Part shown: one piece after another, positions 6,749 through 14,061 of the stretch | Layout of the letters: each line of letters starts with the position of its first letter | Numbering within the stretch: position 1 is the first letter of the stretch | Assembly (NCBI GenBank): GCA_030066455.1 | Contig: JASJBQ010000106.1 | Coordinates: 1 to 15,596 of the forward strand | Length of the DNA stretch: 15,596 nt | Direction: 5' to 3' | Source: Desulfobacterales bacterium | GTDB lineage: Bacteria; Desulfobacterota; Desulfobacteria; Desulfobacterales; UBA5852 | The notes under the pieces: model-generated | Databases searched by the model: none | The model's input: only the letters and a program-made list of their open reading frames with translations | Told to the model about the DNA's origin: nothing | Position numbers and translations under genes: made by a program

Positions 6749-8050
6749 TCAGGCTCCGCAGCAGCGTTTGTACTTTTGGCCGCTGCCGCAGGGGCAGGCC
6801 GCGTTGCGTCCCGGTGCGGTCGGCCCACGGCCGGCGTGTGGTTGCCGGACGATGCCCATGATTTCGGCGGCTGGTCGGCCGGAGCGCACCAACTCCGCCA
6901 TGATATTGAGATAAGGCGCCATGTGATCGAAGATCGCCTTGTAGGCCGGGCAGAGATAGCTCAATCCCGGCTCGCCGTCCGGGGTTCGGACGAAACGGTG
7001 TTTGGGGCAATCCCCGTGGCAGGCCGGACGTACCGCACACGCCTGGCAGTATCGCGGCAAAAGCGTCTGCTTCGCCCGGCCGAAGGCCAGCTGCGGCGCC
7101 GAGGCCATGAGGTGCGCCAGCGGCGTGTCCATGATGTTGCCCAGCTTATAGCGCGGGTAGACATAGTGGTCGCAAGCATACAGATCGCCGTTGTGTTCCA
7201 AAACCGCCGCCCGCCCGCAGGTCGGGGCGAATTGGCACAACCCGGAGCCCGCCCCCATCCAGTTGCCCAGGGCGACATCGAAGAACTGCACGAAGACCCG
7301 GCCCACGTCGTTGCGCACCCAGGCATCGAAGATACGGATATAGAAATCGGCCAGCTGCCGGGGGGAAACGCTCCAGGGCGTGACCCGGTTGTCGGACCTT
7401 CGATCTCCCTCCGGCGGCAGAGCCAGGCCGAGCCCAAGGTCTCTGGCGGTTTCATCCGGCGGGCGTTCCACAGCCGGGATGAACTGCATGTGGCCGTCGC
7501 CGATCGCTTTCAGAAACCGGTAGACCTCGAGCGGCCGGCGGGCATTGTGGGCATTCACCACGGTGAGGGTGTTGAAGGCGACCTTGTAGCGCTTCAAGCG
7601 CTTCCCCGCCGCGGTGACGGCTTCGAACGTCGAATGCCCGCCCGCCCGCGTGCGGTGACGGTCGTGAAGTTCTTGCGGGCCGTCGACGCTCAGGCCCACA
7701 AGGAATTCGTGCTGCCGGAGAAACCGGCACCAGTCGTCCGTGAGGCGCGTACCGTTGGTCTGAATGGCGTTGGTGATCTTTTTGCTTCCGGCGTAGCGGG
7801 CCTGCAGCGCGACCGCGGCCCGGAAAAAGTCGAGGCCCATCAGGGTGGGTTCGCCGCCCTGCCAGGCGAAGTGAACCTCCGGGGCATCCTGGGCCTCGAT
7901 ATACTGACGGACGAAACGCTCCAGAACCTCGGGAGGCATCCGCAAACGGTTTTCGCCACCGTAGAGATTTTCCTTTTCGGTGTAAAAGCAGTAGGTGCAG
8001 CGCAGGTTGCAGGCCGCCCCCGCAGGCTTGACCATGACCTGAAAATCCAT
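6749..8050 (-). CDS. Anaerobic sulfatase-maturating enzyme (radical SAM, SPASM), with C-terminal SEC-C motif
   Basis: A 433-residue radical SAM enzyme that oxidises the active-site Cys (or Ser) of a sulfatase to C-alpha-formylglycine without oxygen. The N-terminus carries the cluster motif CNLRCTYCFY (Cys14, Cys18, Cys21, CxxxCxxC). AWQGGEPTLMGLDFF and QTNGT follow, as usual for anSMEs, then SVDGPQELHD in the barrel. The C-terminal third has the SPASM/auxiliary-cluster cysteines: CQFAPTCGRAAVLEHNGD, YACDHYVYPRYKLGNI and CQACAVRPACHGDCPKHRF. The last 20 residues contain CPCGSGQKYKRCC, a SEC-C zinc motif added beyond the catalytic core. I start it at ATG 8050 because AAGGAG (8056-8061) lies 5 nt upstream; two GTG codons at 8054-8056 and 8051-8053 would overlap or touch that site. 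It follows the sulfatase gene by 49 bp on the same strand, so the neighbouring sulfatase is its likely substrate. Confidence 0.95.
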   Translation of the reverse strand: MDFQVMVKPAGAACNLRCTYCFYTEKENLYGGENRLRMPPEVLERFVRQYIEAQDAPEVHFAWQGGEPTLMGLDFFRAAVALQARYAGSKKITNAIQTNGTRLTDDWCRFLRQHEFLVGLSVDGPQELHDRHRTRAGGHSTFEAVTAAGKRLKRYKVAFNTLTVVNAHNARRPLEVYRFLKAIGDGHMQFIPAVERPPDETARDLGLGLALPPEGDRRSDNRVTPWSVSPRQLADFYIRIFDAWVRNDVGRVFVQFFDVALGNWMGAGSGLCQFAPTCGRAAVLEHNGDLYACDHYVYPRYKLGNIMDTPLAHLMASAPQLAFGRAKQTLLPRYCQACAVRPACHGDCPKHRFVRTPDGEPGLSYLCPAYKAIFDHMAPYLNIMAELVRSGRPAAEIMGIVRQPHAGRGPTAPGRNAACPCGSGQKYKRCCGA

Positions 8051-8055
8051 CACCA

Positions 8056-8061
8056 CTCCTT
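8056..8061 (-). promoter_or_regulatory. Ribosome binding site deciding the maturase start
   Basis: AAGGAG on the minus strand ends 5 nt before the ATG at 8050. Because its last G is the first base of an in-frame GTG at 8056, it argues against that GTG and for the ATG as initiator. Confidence 0.7.
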
Positions 8062-8099
8062 ATAAAATCCTGTGCATCGTACCGTCATAACCCCGGGCA

Positions 8100-9911
8100 T
8101 CAGGGGTCGAACTCCTCGAAATTCCATTCAACCCCGGCGATGTCGGGAAAATGCGAGCCGTCGTCCCGGCCGACCTCGCTGTCGATCAGGCGGTTGAGCT
8201 TGGCGTTCATGACCAGCAGGAGATCATGTTTATTGCGGTCCAGCGCGAGGTTGATCATTTCGTGCGGGTCGGTTTCGAGGTCGAACAGCTCGACGTCATT
8301 GACCTGAAAAATCTCCTCGATCGAAGTGGGCTGGTTGTGCTCCTGGGAATTGAAGTAGCGGCTGTATTTGTGACGGCCGTCGAACACCGTGCGGATGTTG
8401 GAGCGTTTGCGGATGTCCGGCCGGGGCAGATTCTCCGGTGTCATCTCGCGGCCCGCGGCCACGGCCCGGGCAACCCTCTGCAGCCAGTCGGCATCCATGA
8501 ACGACCACATGCTGTAACAGTAGAGGGCGCCGTCGCGCAGGGAATCGTGCGCCGCCTGCCGGGGGGCGGCCAGCAGGGGGGAGAGGTCGTGACCCCGCAG
8601 GCGGGCGGCCACCGCCTCCTTTTGTTTGGCGGCGGTGCCGGTCAGGCCCAGAATGGTTGGCACGAGATCGAGGTGGCAGGTGACCGCTCCGCATGTTTGC
8701 CCACCGGCCAGGTCCGGATGGTAGACGATCAGGGGAACGTGGTTCTGCTCGCGGTAGGCCGTGGCCCCTTTGCCGGACATGCCGTGGGCCCCGCAGAGTT
8801 CGCCATGATCGGCCGTATAGATGACGATGGTGTTCTCCAGCAGCCCCAGATTTTCGAGCTCGGTCAGGATGGTGGCCACCGAACGGTCGTTGTCGCTGAT
8901 GCAGTTGAAATAATAATCCTGCCGTTTGCGCCAGCGGGCGTCTTGGTTGGGGATCCGCCCGGTGAGCAGCCCCATGGCCCGGTCATAGTCGACATGCGCG
9001 GCTGGGCGTCCCGGTTCGTCCCAGGTCTGCTTGCGGCTGGGGGCCAGGGGCAAATCCCACCTCTTTTGATAGATCGCATCGTCCGGCGCCGGAGCAATCG
9101 GCATGATGGTCGGGGGGGCACCCTGGACCCTCCGGCCGGGCACGTCGGTGTCGTGAAACATGACGTCGTGGGGGTTGACCAGGCTAAGCCCCATGAACCA
9201 CGGCCGCCCCTCGGCATCGAGCGACTTGCCTTTGCGTCGCAGCCACGCCTGGGCCGTTGCGGTGACGACCTGGTCGGAGCTATACCCTCCCCGTGTATCG
9301 CCGACGGCGTCGCCGATACCCGTGAAGTCGGAAAACCCGTATTTATCCATGATGTCGTGCCCCACGAGCTGGAGCGGTTTGCCCGGTGGAAAACGCTCGT
9401 GGATGCGTCTGTTGAGGTGCCATTTGCCCTGATAGGTGGTGTAGTAGCCGGCGTCACGCATCATGTGGCCGATGGTGGGGATGTCGAAAGCCATGTCTTC
9501 GATCCAGGGGAAGTTCGTATTGTCGAACATCCGGGTATGCTGGATGTGCTGCCCGGTGAAGATGACCGATCGCGAGGGGGTGCAGACCGCCGAGCAGATC
9601 TGGTGGTTTGCGAATGTCGTTCCCATGCGGGCCAGGCGGTCGCGCCCCGGCCAGTGGCCCTTGCCCAGCAGTTCGGGCTGGTAGCGCTCCTGATCCGTGA
9701 GGAGGAAAAGGACGTTGTAGGGTTTGGGCTCGAGAGGCCCGGCCTTTCTGGATTTCTCCGAGGAGGATGCCGCGGCCTGTGCCTCGCGCGCCGGCAGCGG
9801 CACGGCCCCTGATCCCATGGCCAGTGTGGCCATCCCGGCCGTTTGAAGAAAGTCGCGCCGGGTGAGGCCCCGGGCGCCGGCTTTTTTCTCATTGTCGGAT
9901 GGGCTGCTCAT
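8100..9911 (-). CDS. Tat-exported Cys-type sulfatase (alkaline phosphatase superfamily)
   Basis: A 603-residue arylsulfatase-family hydrolase. It opens with a Tat signal (TRRDFLQTAGMATLAMGSGA, twin Arg at 18-19, then an Ala-rich cleavage area at about 45-50), so it is exported folded to the periplasm. The formylglycine site is C110-T-P-S-R114 in ICSAVCTPSRSVIFTG, the Cys-type signature. Other active-site landmarks are LTDQ (71-74, metal-binding Asp73 with Gln in place of the second Asp), GKWHL (Lys163, His165), NPHD (246-249), TADHGELCGAHG (Asp368, His369) and Lys381. The substrate, a sulfate ester of a sugar, choline or aryl compound, cannot be assigned. A strong SD (AAAGGAGGT, 9915-9923) precedes the ATG. 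The maturase gene just downstream supplies the formylglycine modification, which must precede Tat export. The Gln variant occurs in choline-sulfatase and phosphonate-monoester-hydrolase relatives, so those activities are possible. Confidence 0.95.
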   Translation of the reverse strand: MSSPSDNEKKAGARGLTRRDFLQTAGMATLAMGSGAVPLPAREAQAAASSSEKSRKAGPLEPKPYNVLFLLTDQERYQPELLGKGHWPGRDRLARMGTTFANHQICSAVCTPSRSVIFTGQHIQHTRMFDNTNFPWIEDMAFDIPTIGHMMRDAGYYTTYQGKWHLNRRIHERFPPGKPLQLVGHDIMDKYGFSDFTGIGDAVGDTRGGYSSDQVVTATAQAWLRRKGKSLDAEGRPWFMGLSLVNPHDVMFHDTDVPGRRVQGAPPTIMPIAPAPDDAIYQKRWDLPLAPSRKQTWDEPGRPAAHVDYDRAMGLLTGRIPNQDARWRKRQDYYFNCISDNDRSVATILTELENLGLLENTIVIYTADHGELCGAHGMSGKGATAYREQNHVPLIVYHPDLAGGQTCGAVTCHLDLVPTILGLTGTAAKQKEAVAARLRGHDLSPLLAAPRQAAHDSLRDGALYCYSMWSFMDADWLQRVARAVAAGREMTPENLPRPDIRKRSNIRTVFDGRHKYSRYFNSQEHNQPTSIEEIFQVNDVELFDLETDPHEMINLALDRNKHDLLLVMNAKLNRLIDSEVGRDDGSHFPDIAGVEWNFEEFDP

Positions 9912-9913
9912 TC

Positions 9914-9923
9914 TACCTCCTTT
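9914..9923 (-). promoter_or_regulatory. Strong ribosome binding site of the sulfatase gene
   Basis: On the minus strand AAAGGAGGT is followed by AGA and the ATG at 9911. It is nearly fully complementary to the 16S tail, which predicts high translation of the sulfatase. Confidence 0.7.
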
Positions 9924-9939
9924 AATATGTTCGCATGCT

Positions 9940-9976
9940 GATCCGGGTCCTCCACCAAAGGTGGAGGGTTTGGATC
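9940..9976. promoter_or_regulatory. 37-nt inverted repeat upstream of the sulfatase
   Basis: Arms: GATCC (9940-9944), CCTCCACC (9949-9956), a 3-nt centre AAA, GGTGGAGG (9960-9967) and GGATC (9972-9976). The 4-nt segments between inner and outer arms (GGGT and GTTT) would pair entirely by G-U in + strand RNA, but are A-C mismatches in - strand RNA. The repeat lies between the MscS stop and the sulfatase start. It has no T run on the coding strand, so it looks more like a protein-binding operator or an RNA-processing/stability hairpin than a classical terminator. Confidence 0.5.
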
Positions 9977-9997
9977 AAAACCAATCGAGCAATGACA

Positions 9998-10020
9998 CCG
10001 GGTTTGGCGCCGAACCCCGG
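9998..10020 (-). other. GC-rich imperfect inverted repeat just after the MscS stop
   Basis: CCGGGTTT-GGCGCC-GAACCCCGG forms an imperfect hairpin immediately downstream of the MscS gene stop (10024-10026, minus strand). It could slow or end MscS transcription, but there is no run of T after it on the minus strand, so a rho-independent terminator is not supported. Confidence 0.35.
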
Positions 10021-10023
10021 CCT

Positions 10024-12090
10024 TCAATCCGCTGCCGGCGCCGGCAGGGCCAGTCCGCTGCGGATGTGCAGATCCCGCTGGGGAAAAGGAATTTCGATGC
10101 CCGCCGTCTTCAGGGCTTCGAAGATGGCAAAATAAAGTTCGCTGCGCACCCGGCGCCGGGCCGTCTTGCGCACGTCGATCCAGAAGAGCAGCTCGAAATT
10201 GATGCTGTTGTCGCCGTATTCCACGAAACGTACGGCCGGCGCGCGAAAGTCCGAGACCAGTGCTTCGGCGGCGGCCACGTCCAGCAAAATCTGCTCCACC
10301 TCCCGCGGGTCGGCATCGTAGCCCACGCCCACGAGCAGGTCCATGCGGATAAAGGACGATGAAAGCGAATAGTTGACGATGGTGCTGGTCACCAGGTCGG
10401 CGTTGGGAATCAGGTATTCGACGTTGTCGCGGGTGCGGATCTTGGCCGAGCCCAGATAGATGTCGGTCACCTCGCCCAGGGTGCCGCCCACCTCGATCCA
10501 GTCGCCCTTGCGGACCTTGCCGCCGAAAATGATGCTGAACCCGCTGATGATGTTGGCGGCCAGGCTCTGCAGCCCCAACCCCACGCCGATACCGACGGCG
10601 CCGGCGAACACCAGCAGGAAGCGCAGGTCGAGCCCCACGATCCTGAGGGCAATCAGAAATCCGATGGCCAGGAAAGCATAATTGAGCAGGGTGTTCAGCA
10701 CATAGCCCAGCCCCTGGTCGATGCCCAGACGCGGGTAAATCCGGTAGTCGAGGTAAGCCCGCAGGAGCCGCGATGCATAAAAGAACGCCAGCAGAATGAT
10801 GACCGCGCTCACGATGGTCCAAAGGGTGATGACGGCCCCCCCCAGGACCAGCACCGGAATGGACATCACGGTTCTCAACACCGCGAGGAGCCCCAGAAGG
10901 TTCAACACGACCGAAGCCGTCGCGACCACAGTGGCATAGAGCAGCAGACTGTTCAGCGATCGATGCAGGGTGTGGCCGGCCTCGTCGTGACGAGGCAGTT
11001 TGCGGGTGCGGCGCAGAAGCGCCGTGCGGGCGGCATGGTAGACCAGCATGATGAGGACAAAGGCGGCGCCCGAAGACCAGATCTTGACGATGACGATGCG
11101 CCCCAGATTGGCATAGCCGAAGCACCACAAAAGGGCGGCCGCCAGTACCACCCCGATGACGAAAGAATAATAGCGGGTCAGGAAGCGGACAAATGCCTGG
11201 TAGAACGGGTAGGGAAATTTCGGCAGAAAGGAAAGCAGGGCGGTTTTCTTGAGGTGCAGCAGGAACAGGACGACGACGATCGAAAGCGCAATGACAAACT
11301 TGGCAAACGCCAGGACGTCAGCCGGCAGGCGCAGGGCTTCGGCACTCCAGAAGAGGGCAATTCCCGCCAGGGAATAAAGCAGCACCAGGCGCATGAGGCG
11401 ATAGATCGGCCGGCCGTATTGGGTGGTGACCTCGAAGAGATCCCGGGTGAGGGACTCGCGCAGCAGATTGAGCACCAGGGCGCCCGCCGCCCAGAGAATG
11501 ATCAGCCGCCCCAGAATGACGAACCAGGCGGCATCGTAAGTCACCAGGGCGCTGACGAGGCTGTAGGCTGCCAGCAGGCCCAGCGGAATAAGGGCCGCCA
11601 CGAGGATTCGCAGGCCCGAGAGCACGAAAGGAAAGACCGTTTCCGGAATTTTTTCCCGGTAGGGCTCCATCCCCCGTTCGATGCGCCGCAGCACACGCCG
11701 CTGGCCGATCAGGCTGTAGAGGACGGCCACGATGAAAATCAGCATGACCAGGGAGCCCGCGACCCCCAACACGCGGCTGTGCTCGATGACCATGGCGATC
11801 AGGGCGGCGATGTGCTTCGGAAAATCGAGCGCCCAGCGGTAGATCACGGCCAGGGTGTCCATATCCCATTCCAGCGGCTCGCGCTCGAACAGCGACTTGG
11901 CCTGCCGGGTAAGATCCTCCCCGACCTCGGTGGCCTGCCGCAGCATGGCTTCGCCCATCTCTTCGGAAAGGCCGATGGCCGGCGATTCCGCGGAAGAGGA
12001 TTCCGTATCGGCGGCCAAGACCGCCAGCGGCATCAACACCAATAGGAGGCTTATCAGGGTCAGGGTAAGGCGGTGCATCGGTATCCGCAT
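10024..12090 (-). CDS. Large MscS-family mechanosensitive channel
   Basis: A 688-residue inner-membrane protein. It has a signal peptide (MHRLTLTLISLLLVLMPLAVLA, cut near residue 26), a short periplasmic segment (27-95, with SEEMGEAMLRQATEVGEDL), and then a long series of hydrophobic helices, with roughly ten between residues 95 and 525. The pore-lining TM3 and beta domain of MscS are clear: VFAGAVGIGVGLGLQSLAAN (about 494-513), then NIISGFSIIFGGKVRKGDWI, EVGGTLGEVTDI and EYLIPNADLVTSTIVNYS. A C-terminal alpha/beta cage domain (575-675) ends the protein. It is much longer than E. coli MscS (286 aa), as in the MscK/YbdG-type subclass. It gates on membrane tension and releases osmolytes. The reading frame stays open far upstream, into the amidohydrolase gene. 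I start at ATG 12090 because of the signal peptide right after it and GAGGA at 12101-12105. It lies 65 bp after the amidohydrolase gene, same strand. Confidence 0.92.
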   Translation of the reverse strand: MRIPMHRLTLTLISLLLVLMPLAVLAADTESSSAESPAIGLSEEMGEAMLRQATEVGEDLTRQAKSLFEREPLEWDMDTLAVIYRWALDFPKHIAALIAMVIEHSRVLGVAGSLVMLIFIVAVLYSLIGQRRVLRRIERGMEPYREKIPETVFPFVLSGLRILVAALIPLGLLAAYSLVSALVTYDAAWFVILGRLIILWAAGALVLNLLRESLTRDLFEVTTQYGRPIYRLMRLVLLYSLAGIALFWSAEALRLPADVLAFAKFVIALSIVVVLFLLHLKKTALLSFLPKFPYPFYQAFVRFLTRYYSFVIGVVLAAALLWCFGYANLGRIVIVKIWSSGAAFVLIMLVYHAARTALLRRTRKLPRHDEAGHTLHRSLNSLLLYATVVATASVVLNLLGLLAVLRTVMSIPVLVLGGAVITLWTIVSAVIILLAFFYASRLLRAYLDYRIYPRLGIDQGLGYVLNTLLNYAFLAIGFLIALRIVGLDLRFLLVFAGAVGIGVGLGLQSLAANIISGFSIIFGGKVRKGDWIEVGGTLGEVTDIYLGSAKIRTRDNVEYLIPNADLVTSTIVNYSLSSSFIRMDLLVGVGYDADPREVEQILLDVAAAEALVSDFRAPAVRFVEYGDNSINFELLFWIDVRKTARRRVRSELYFAIFEALKTAGIEIPFPQRDLHIRSGLALPAPAAD

Positions 12091-12155
12091 GAATCTTGTT
12101 TCCTCGATTAACGTGGTATCGTGTTGGTGATGCCGGAACAATTGAAATCCCGCGC

Positions 12156-13775
12156 TCAGCGTCGCAGCACGGCGCCGGCGCGCACGCCGTCGACGACCTC
12201 GCCGTCCATGAAGGCCGCAACGCCATTGATCAAGACGTGGCAGATACCCGAGGGCAAACGGCCGGTGGCCCGCGGGGTGGTGTTGTCGCGCACCTGCTCG
12301 CGGTCGAAAACGACGATATCCGCGGCCAGCCCCGCTTTGATGCACCCGCGGTCCCGCAGGCCGAAGCGCGCGGCGCTCGCGCCGGTCATTTTGTGAATCG
12401 CCTCTTCGAGGCGGATGACCTTTTCCTCCCGTACCGCCTGTAAAAATCCGGGAAAAGCGCCGAATGCCGACGGATTCTGCGTACCCACCGGTTCCACCCA
12501 GGCATCGGTCATGAAATGGGCGGCCGGGTGGCGCATGAGGGCGCGCACGATCTCCGTCGTGCTGTATTTGAACATCAGCACCCGCGCCTGGCCCCGGCTG
12601 GCCGCGGCCAGGCGGATGAAAGCGCGGAAAGGCGACTTCCGCATCCGCCGGGCGATGGCCGCAACGGTCTGGCCGTTGTAGCGTTCGAATTTGGGATGCA
12701 CCGCATCGGCGATGACGATGTCGCTGAAGTCGATCCCGAGGACGAATTTCATGCTCGTCATCTCGGCCTGCAGTCTGAGGAGCAGGCCCCGGTTGCTGTA
12801 GGCCCCCGGCACCTGGGCCAGAAACCATTCCGGCAGCAGGACGTGAATCAGCGAAGCCCCGCAGTGATGAAAAAAGGTGTCGAAACGCAAATCGATCCCC
12901 TCGCGCCGGGCTTGGTCGAAAAGGGCCAGAGCCTGCGGGGCGGTACGCCAGGTGCGGGCGCCAAAGAAGATGAGGTGTGAGAATTGCAGACGCACCCCGG
13001 TTTTACGGGCCAGCGCGAGCATGTCCCCGATGGCCTGCAGGTTGTGGGCCCGGCCCAGGGGCCTGAAGCGGTAGGCGGGCGAAAGGGTCGAAAATGCTCG
13101 CGGGTGCACCGTGAGGACCTTGTCATGCCGCTGGACCAGACGCGCGACGGCCTCGAGTTCTTCCGGCGGCGCGAAGATGCCGGGCTCGTACTGCAGCCCC
13201 AGGGAGACGCCGGCCGCCCCCTGATCCAGGGCCGTCTCCAGGTCGCGGTGCATCAAACGTTGTTCATCCCGGTCGAGCGGGCCGGGCTTGAAATCCCGGA
13301 TGGCGGTGCGCACGGTGCCGTGGCCGGCCAGGAGCAGCAGGTTGTGGGTCAACCCGTTTTGGGACAGGACGCGGAAGTATTCATCCACCGAATACCAGCC
13401 CAATTTCAGGCCGGTGGCCTTGTGCACCAGGTTGCGGATGCGGCCCAGATAGGGTCGGCCCGGGTCGAAACCGGCCGCACTGAATCCGCAGTTGCCCGTT
13501 ACGAAGGTGGTGATCCCCTGGTGCAGGAAGGGCCGTGTGGCGGCGTCATGCTCCGGGGCGGCCATGAACCAGTCGTTGTGGGAATGCATGTCGATAAACC
13601 CCGGCGCCACGACGCGGCCGCGGCAGTCGATCACCTCGGTGTCTTCCGGCACCGGCAGACGGGGGCCAACGGCCGCAATCCGGCCGTTTCGCACCAGGAC
13701 ATCCCCGCCGAAGCCGGAACGTCCCGTACCGTCCACGACCATGCCGTTCTGCAACAGCAGGGGTTTGCGGCCCAT
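12156..13775 (-). CDS. N-acyl-D-amino-acid deacylase family amidohydrolase
   Basis: A 539-residue amidohydrolase of the D-aminoacylase type, which hydrolyses N-acyl groups from D-amino acids or related amides. Seen: the N-terminal composite sandwich strand LLLQNGMVVDGTGRSG; the metal site DMHSHND (His64, His66); GNCGFS with Cys96, which falls at the position of the zinc-binding cysteine of D-aminoacylase; GLQYEPGIFAPPEEL; the later histidines His224 (TVHPRAF) and His267 (LQFSHL); the catalytic-type Asp424 (FMTDAW); and the C-terminal sandwich end GLAADIVVFD. No signal peptide is present, so it is cytosolic. An ATG at 13811 would add 12 residues (MMTINERNEGQR). I prefer 13775 because GAGGG (13783-13787) sits 7 nt upstream and it fits the family N-terminus. 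Its real substrate is unknown; dihydroorotase- or hydantoinase-like amides are alternatives. It is divergent from the transporter gene and first of the minus-strand set. Confidence 0.9.
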   Translation of the reverse strand: MGRKPLLLQNGMVVDGTGRSGFGGDVLVRNGRIAAVGPRLPVPEDTEVIDCRGRVVAPGFIDMHSHNDWFMAAPEHDAATRPFLHQGITTFVTGNCGFSAAGFDPGRPYLGRIRNLVHKATGLKLGWYSVDEYFRVLSQNGLTHNLLLLAGHGTVRTAIRDFKPGPLDRDEQRLMHRDLETALDQGAAGVSLGLQYEPGIFAPPEELEAVARLVQRHDKVLTVHPRAFSTLSPAYRFRPLGRAHNLQAIGDMLALARKTGVRLQFSHLIFFGARTWRTAPQALALFDQARREGIDLRFDTFFHHCGASLIHVLLPEWFLAQVPGAYSNRGLLLRLQAEMTSMKFVLGIDFSDIVIADAVHPKFERYNGQTVAAIARRMRKSPFRAFIRLAAASRGQARVLMFKYSTTEIVRALMRHPAAHFMTDAWVEPVGTQNPSAFGAFPGFLQAVREEKVIRLEEAIHKMTGASAARFGLRDRGCIKAGLAADIVVFDREQVRDNTTPRATGRLPSGICHVLINGVAAFMDGEVVDGVRAGAVLRR

Positions 13776-13782
13776 CCGTTGG

Positions 13783-13787
13783 CCCTC
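13783..13787 (-). promoter_or_regulatory. Ribosome binding site deciding the amidohydrolase start
   Basis: GAGGG on the minus strand, 7 nt before the ATG at 13775. The upstream tandem ATGs at 13811 and 13808 have no comparable site. Confidence 0.5.
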
Positions 13788-13912
13788 GTTTCTCTCATTG
13801 ATGGTCATCATGCACGTTCGCCGGGATCAAATCCCCGTGTTTTTCATGGTCCGCATCCAGACCGATGGTGAACTTATTGCCCGCTATTGGCCAGGAAATC
13901 AACCCGCAGACC

Positions 13913-13937
13913 GCCGCCGCCCTGAAAAGGTGGCGGC
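13913..13937. other. Hairpin in the divergent intergenic region
   Basis: GCCGCCGCC (13913-13921) pairs with GGTGGCGGC (13929-13937), 9 bp with one G-U, across a 7-nt loop CTGAAAA. It lies between the divergent amidohydrolase and transporter genes, upstream of the candidate transporter promoter. It has no T run on either side. It could be an operator-like repeat or part of the amidohydrolase leader. Confidence 0.35.
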
Positions 13938-13959
13938 AGGGCCTCAATCGGTCGTGGCC

Positions 13960-13988
13960 TTGTCGTTCACATGAAAACGGTGTTTAAT
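13960..13988 (+). promoter_or_regulatory. Sigma70-like promoter for the SLC13 transporter
   Basis: TTGTCG (13960-13965, 4 of 6 to TTGACA), a 17-bp spacer and TTTAAT (13983-13988, 5 of 6 to TATAAT). Transcription would begin near 13995-14000 and leave a leader of about 65 nt before the GTG at 14062. This would exclude the in-frame ATG at 13987, which overlaps the -10 box, as a start. Confidence 0.45.
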
Positions 13989-14049
13989 GCCGCTTGGACA
14001 GGAATCCGCCAGCGACATTAGCCGTCGCCGGCCCCGGACCGACAGAAAC

Positions 14050-14054
14050 GGGAG
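14050..14054 (+). promoter_or_regulatory. Ribosome binding site deciding the GTG start of the transporter
   Basis: GGGAG with a 7-nt gap to the GTG at 14062. It supports the non-ATG start over the ATG 75 nt upstream. Confidence 0.6.
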
Positions 14055-14061
14055 TGGACGC

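Noticed and set aside
6776..8065. 429-codon + strand open frame opposite the sulfatase maturase
   Set aside because: Antisense shadow of a strongly supported radical SAM gene in GC-rich DNA; the product is Arg/Gly/Val-rich and resembles no family.
8151..9812. 553-codon + strand open frame opposite the sulfatase
   Set aside because: Antisense shadow; the sulfatase on the other strand has a signal peptide, catalytic motifs and a strong SD.
10963..12045. 360-codon + strand open frame opposite the MscS gene
   Set aside because: Antisense shadow; very rich in Gln/Asp/Arg, as expected from the reverse of hydrophobic codons.
12091..12828. Upstream extension of the MscS reading frame (246 more codons)
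   Set aside because: It lies inside the amidohydrolase gene in another frame, and the signal peptide plus SD place the start at 12090.
13987..14061. ATG at 13987 as the transporter start
   Set aside because: It has no SD, overlaps a good -10 box, and would add a basic, non-membrane leader of 25 residues.
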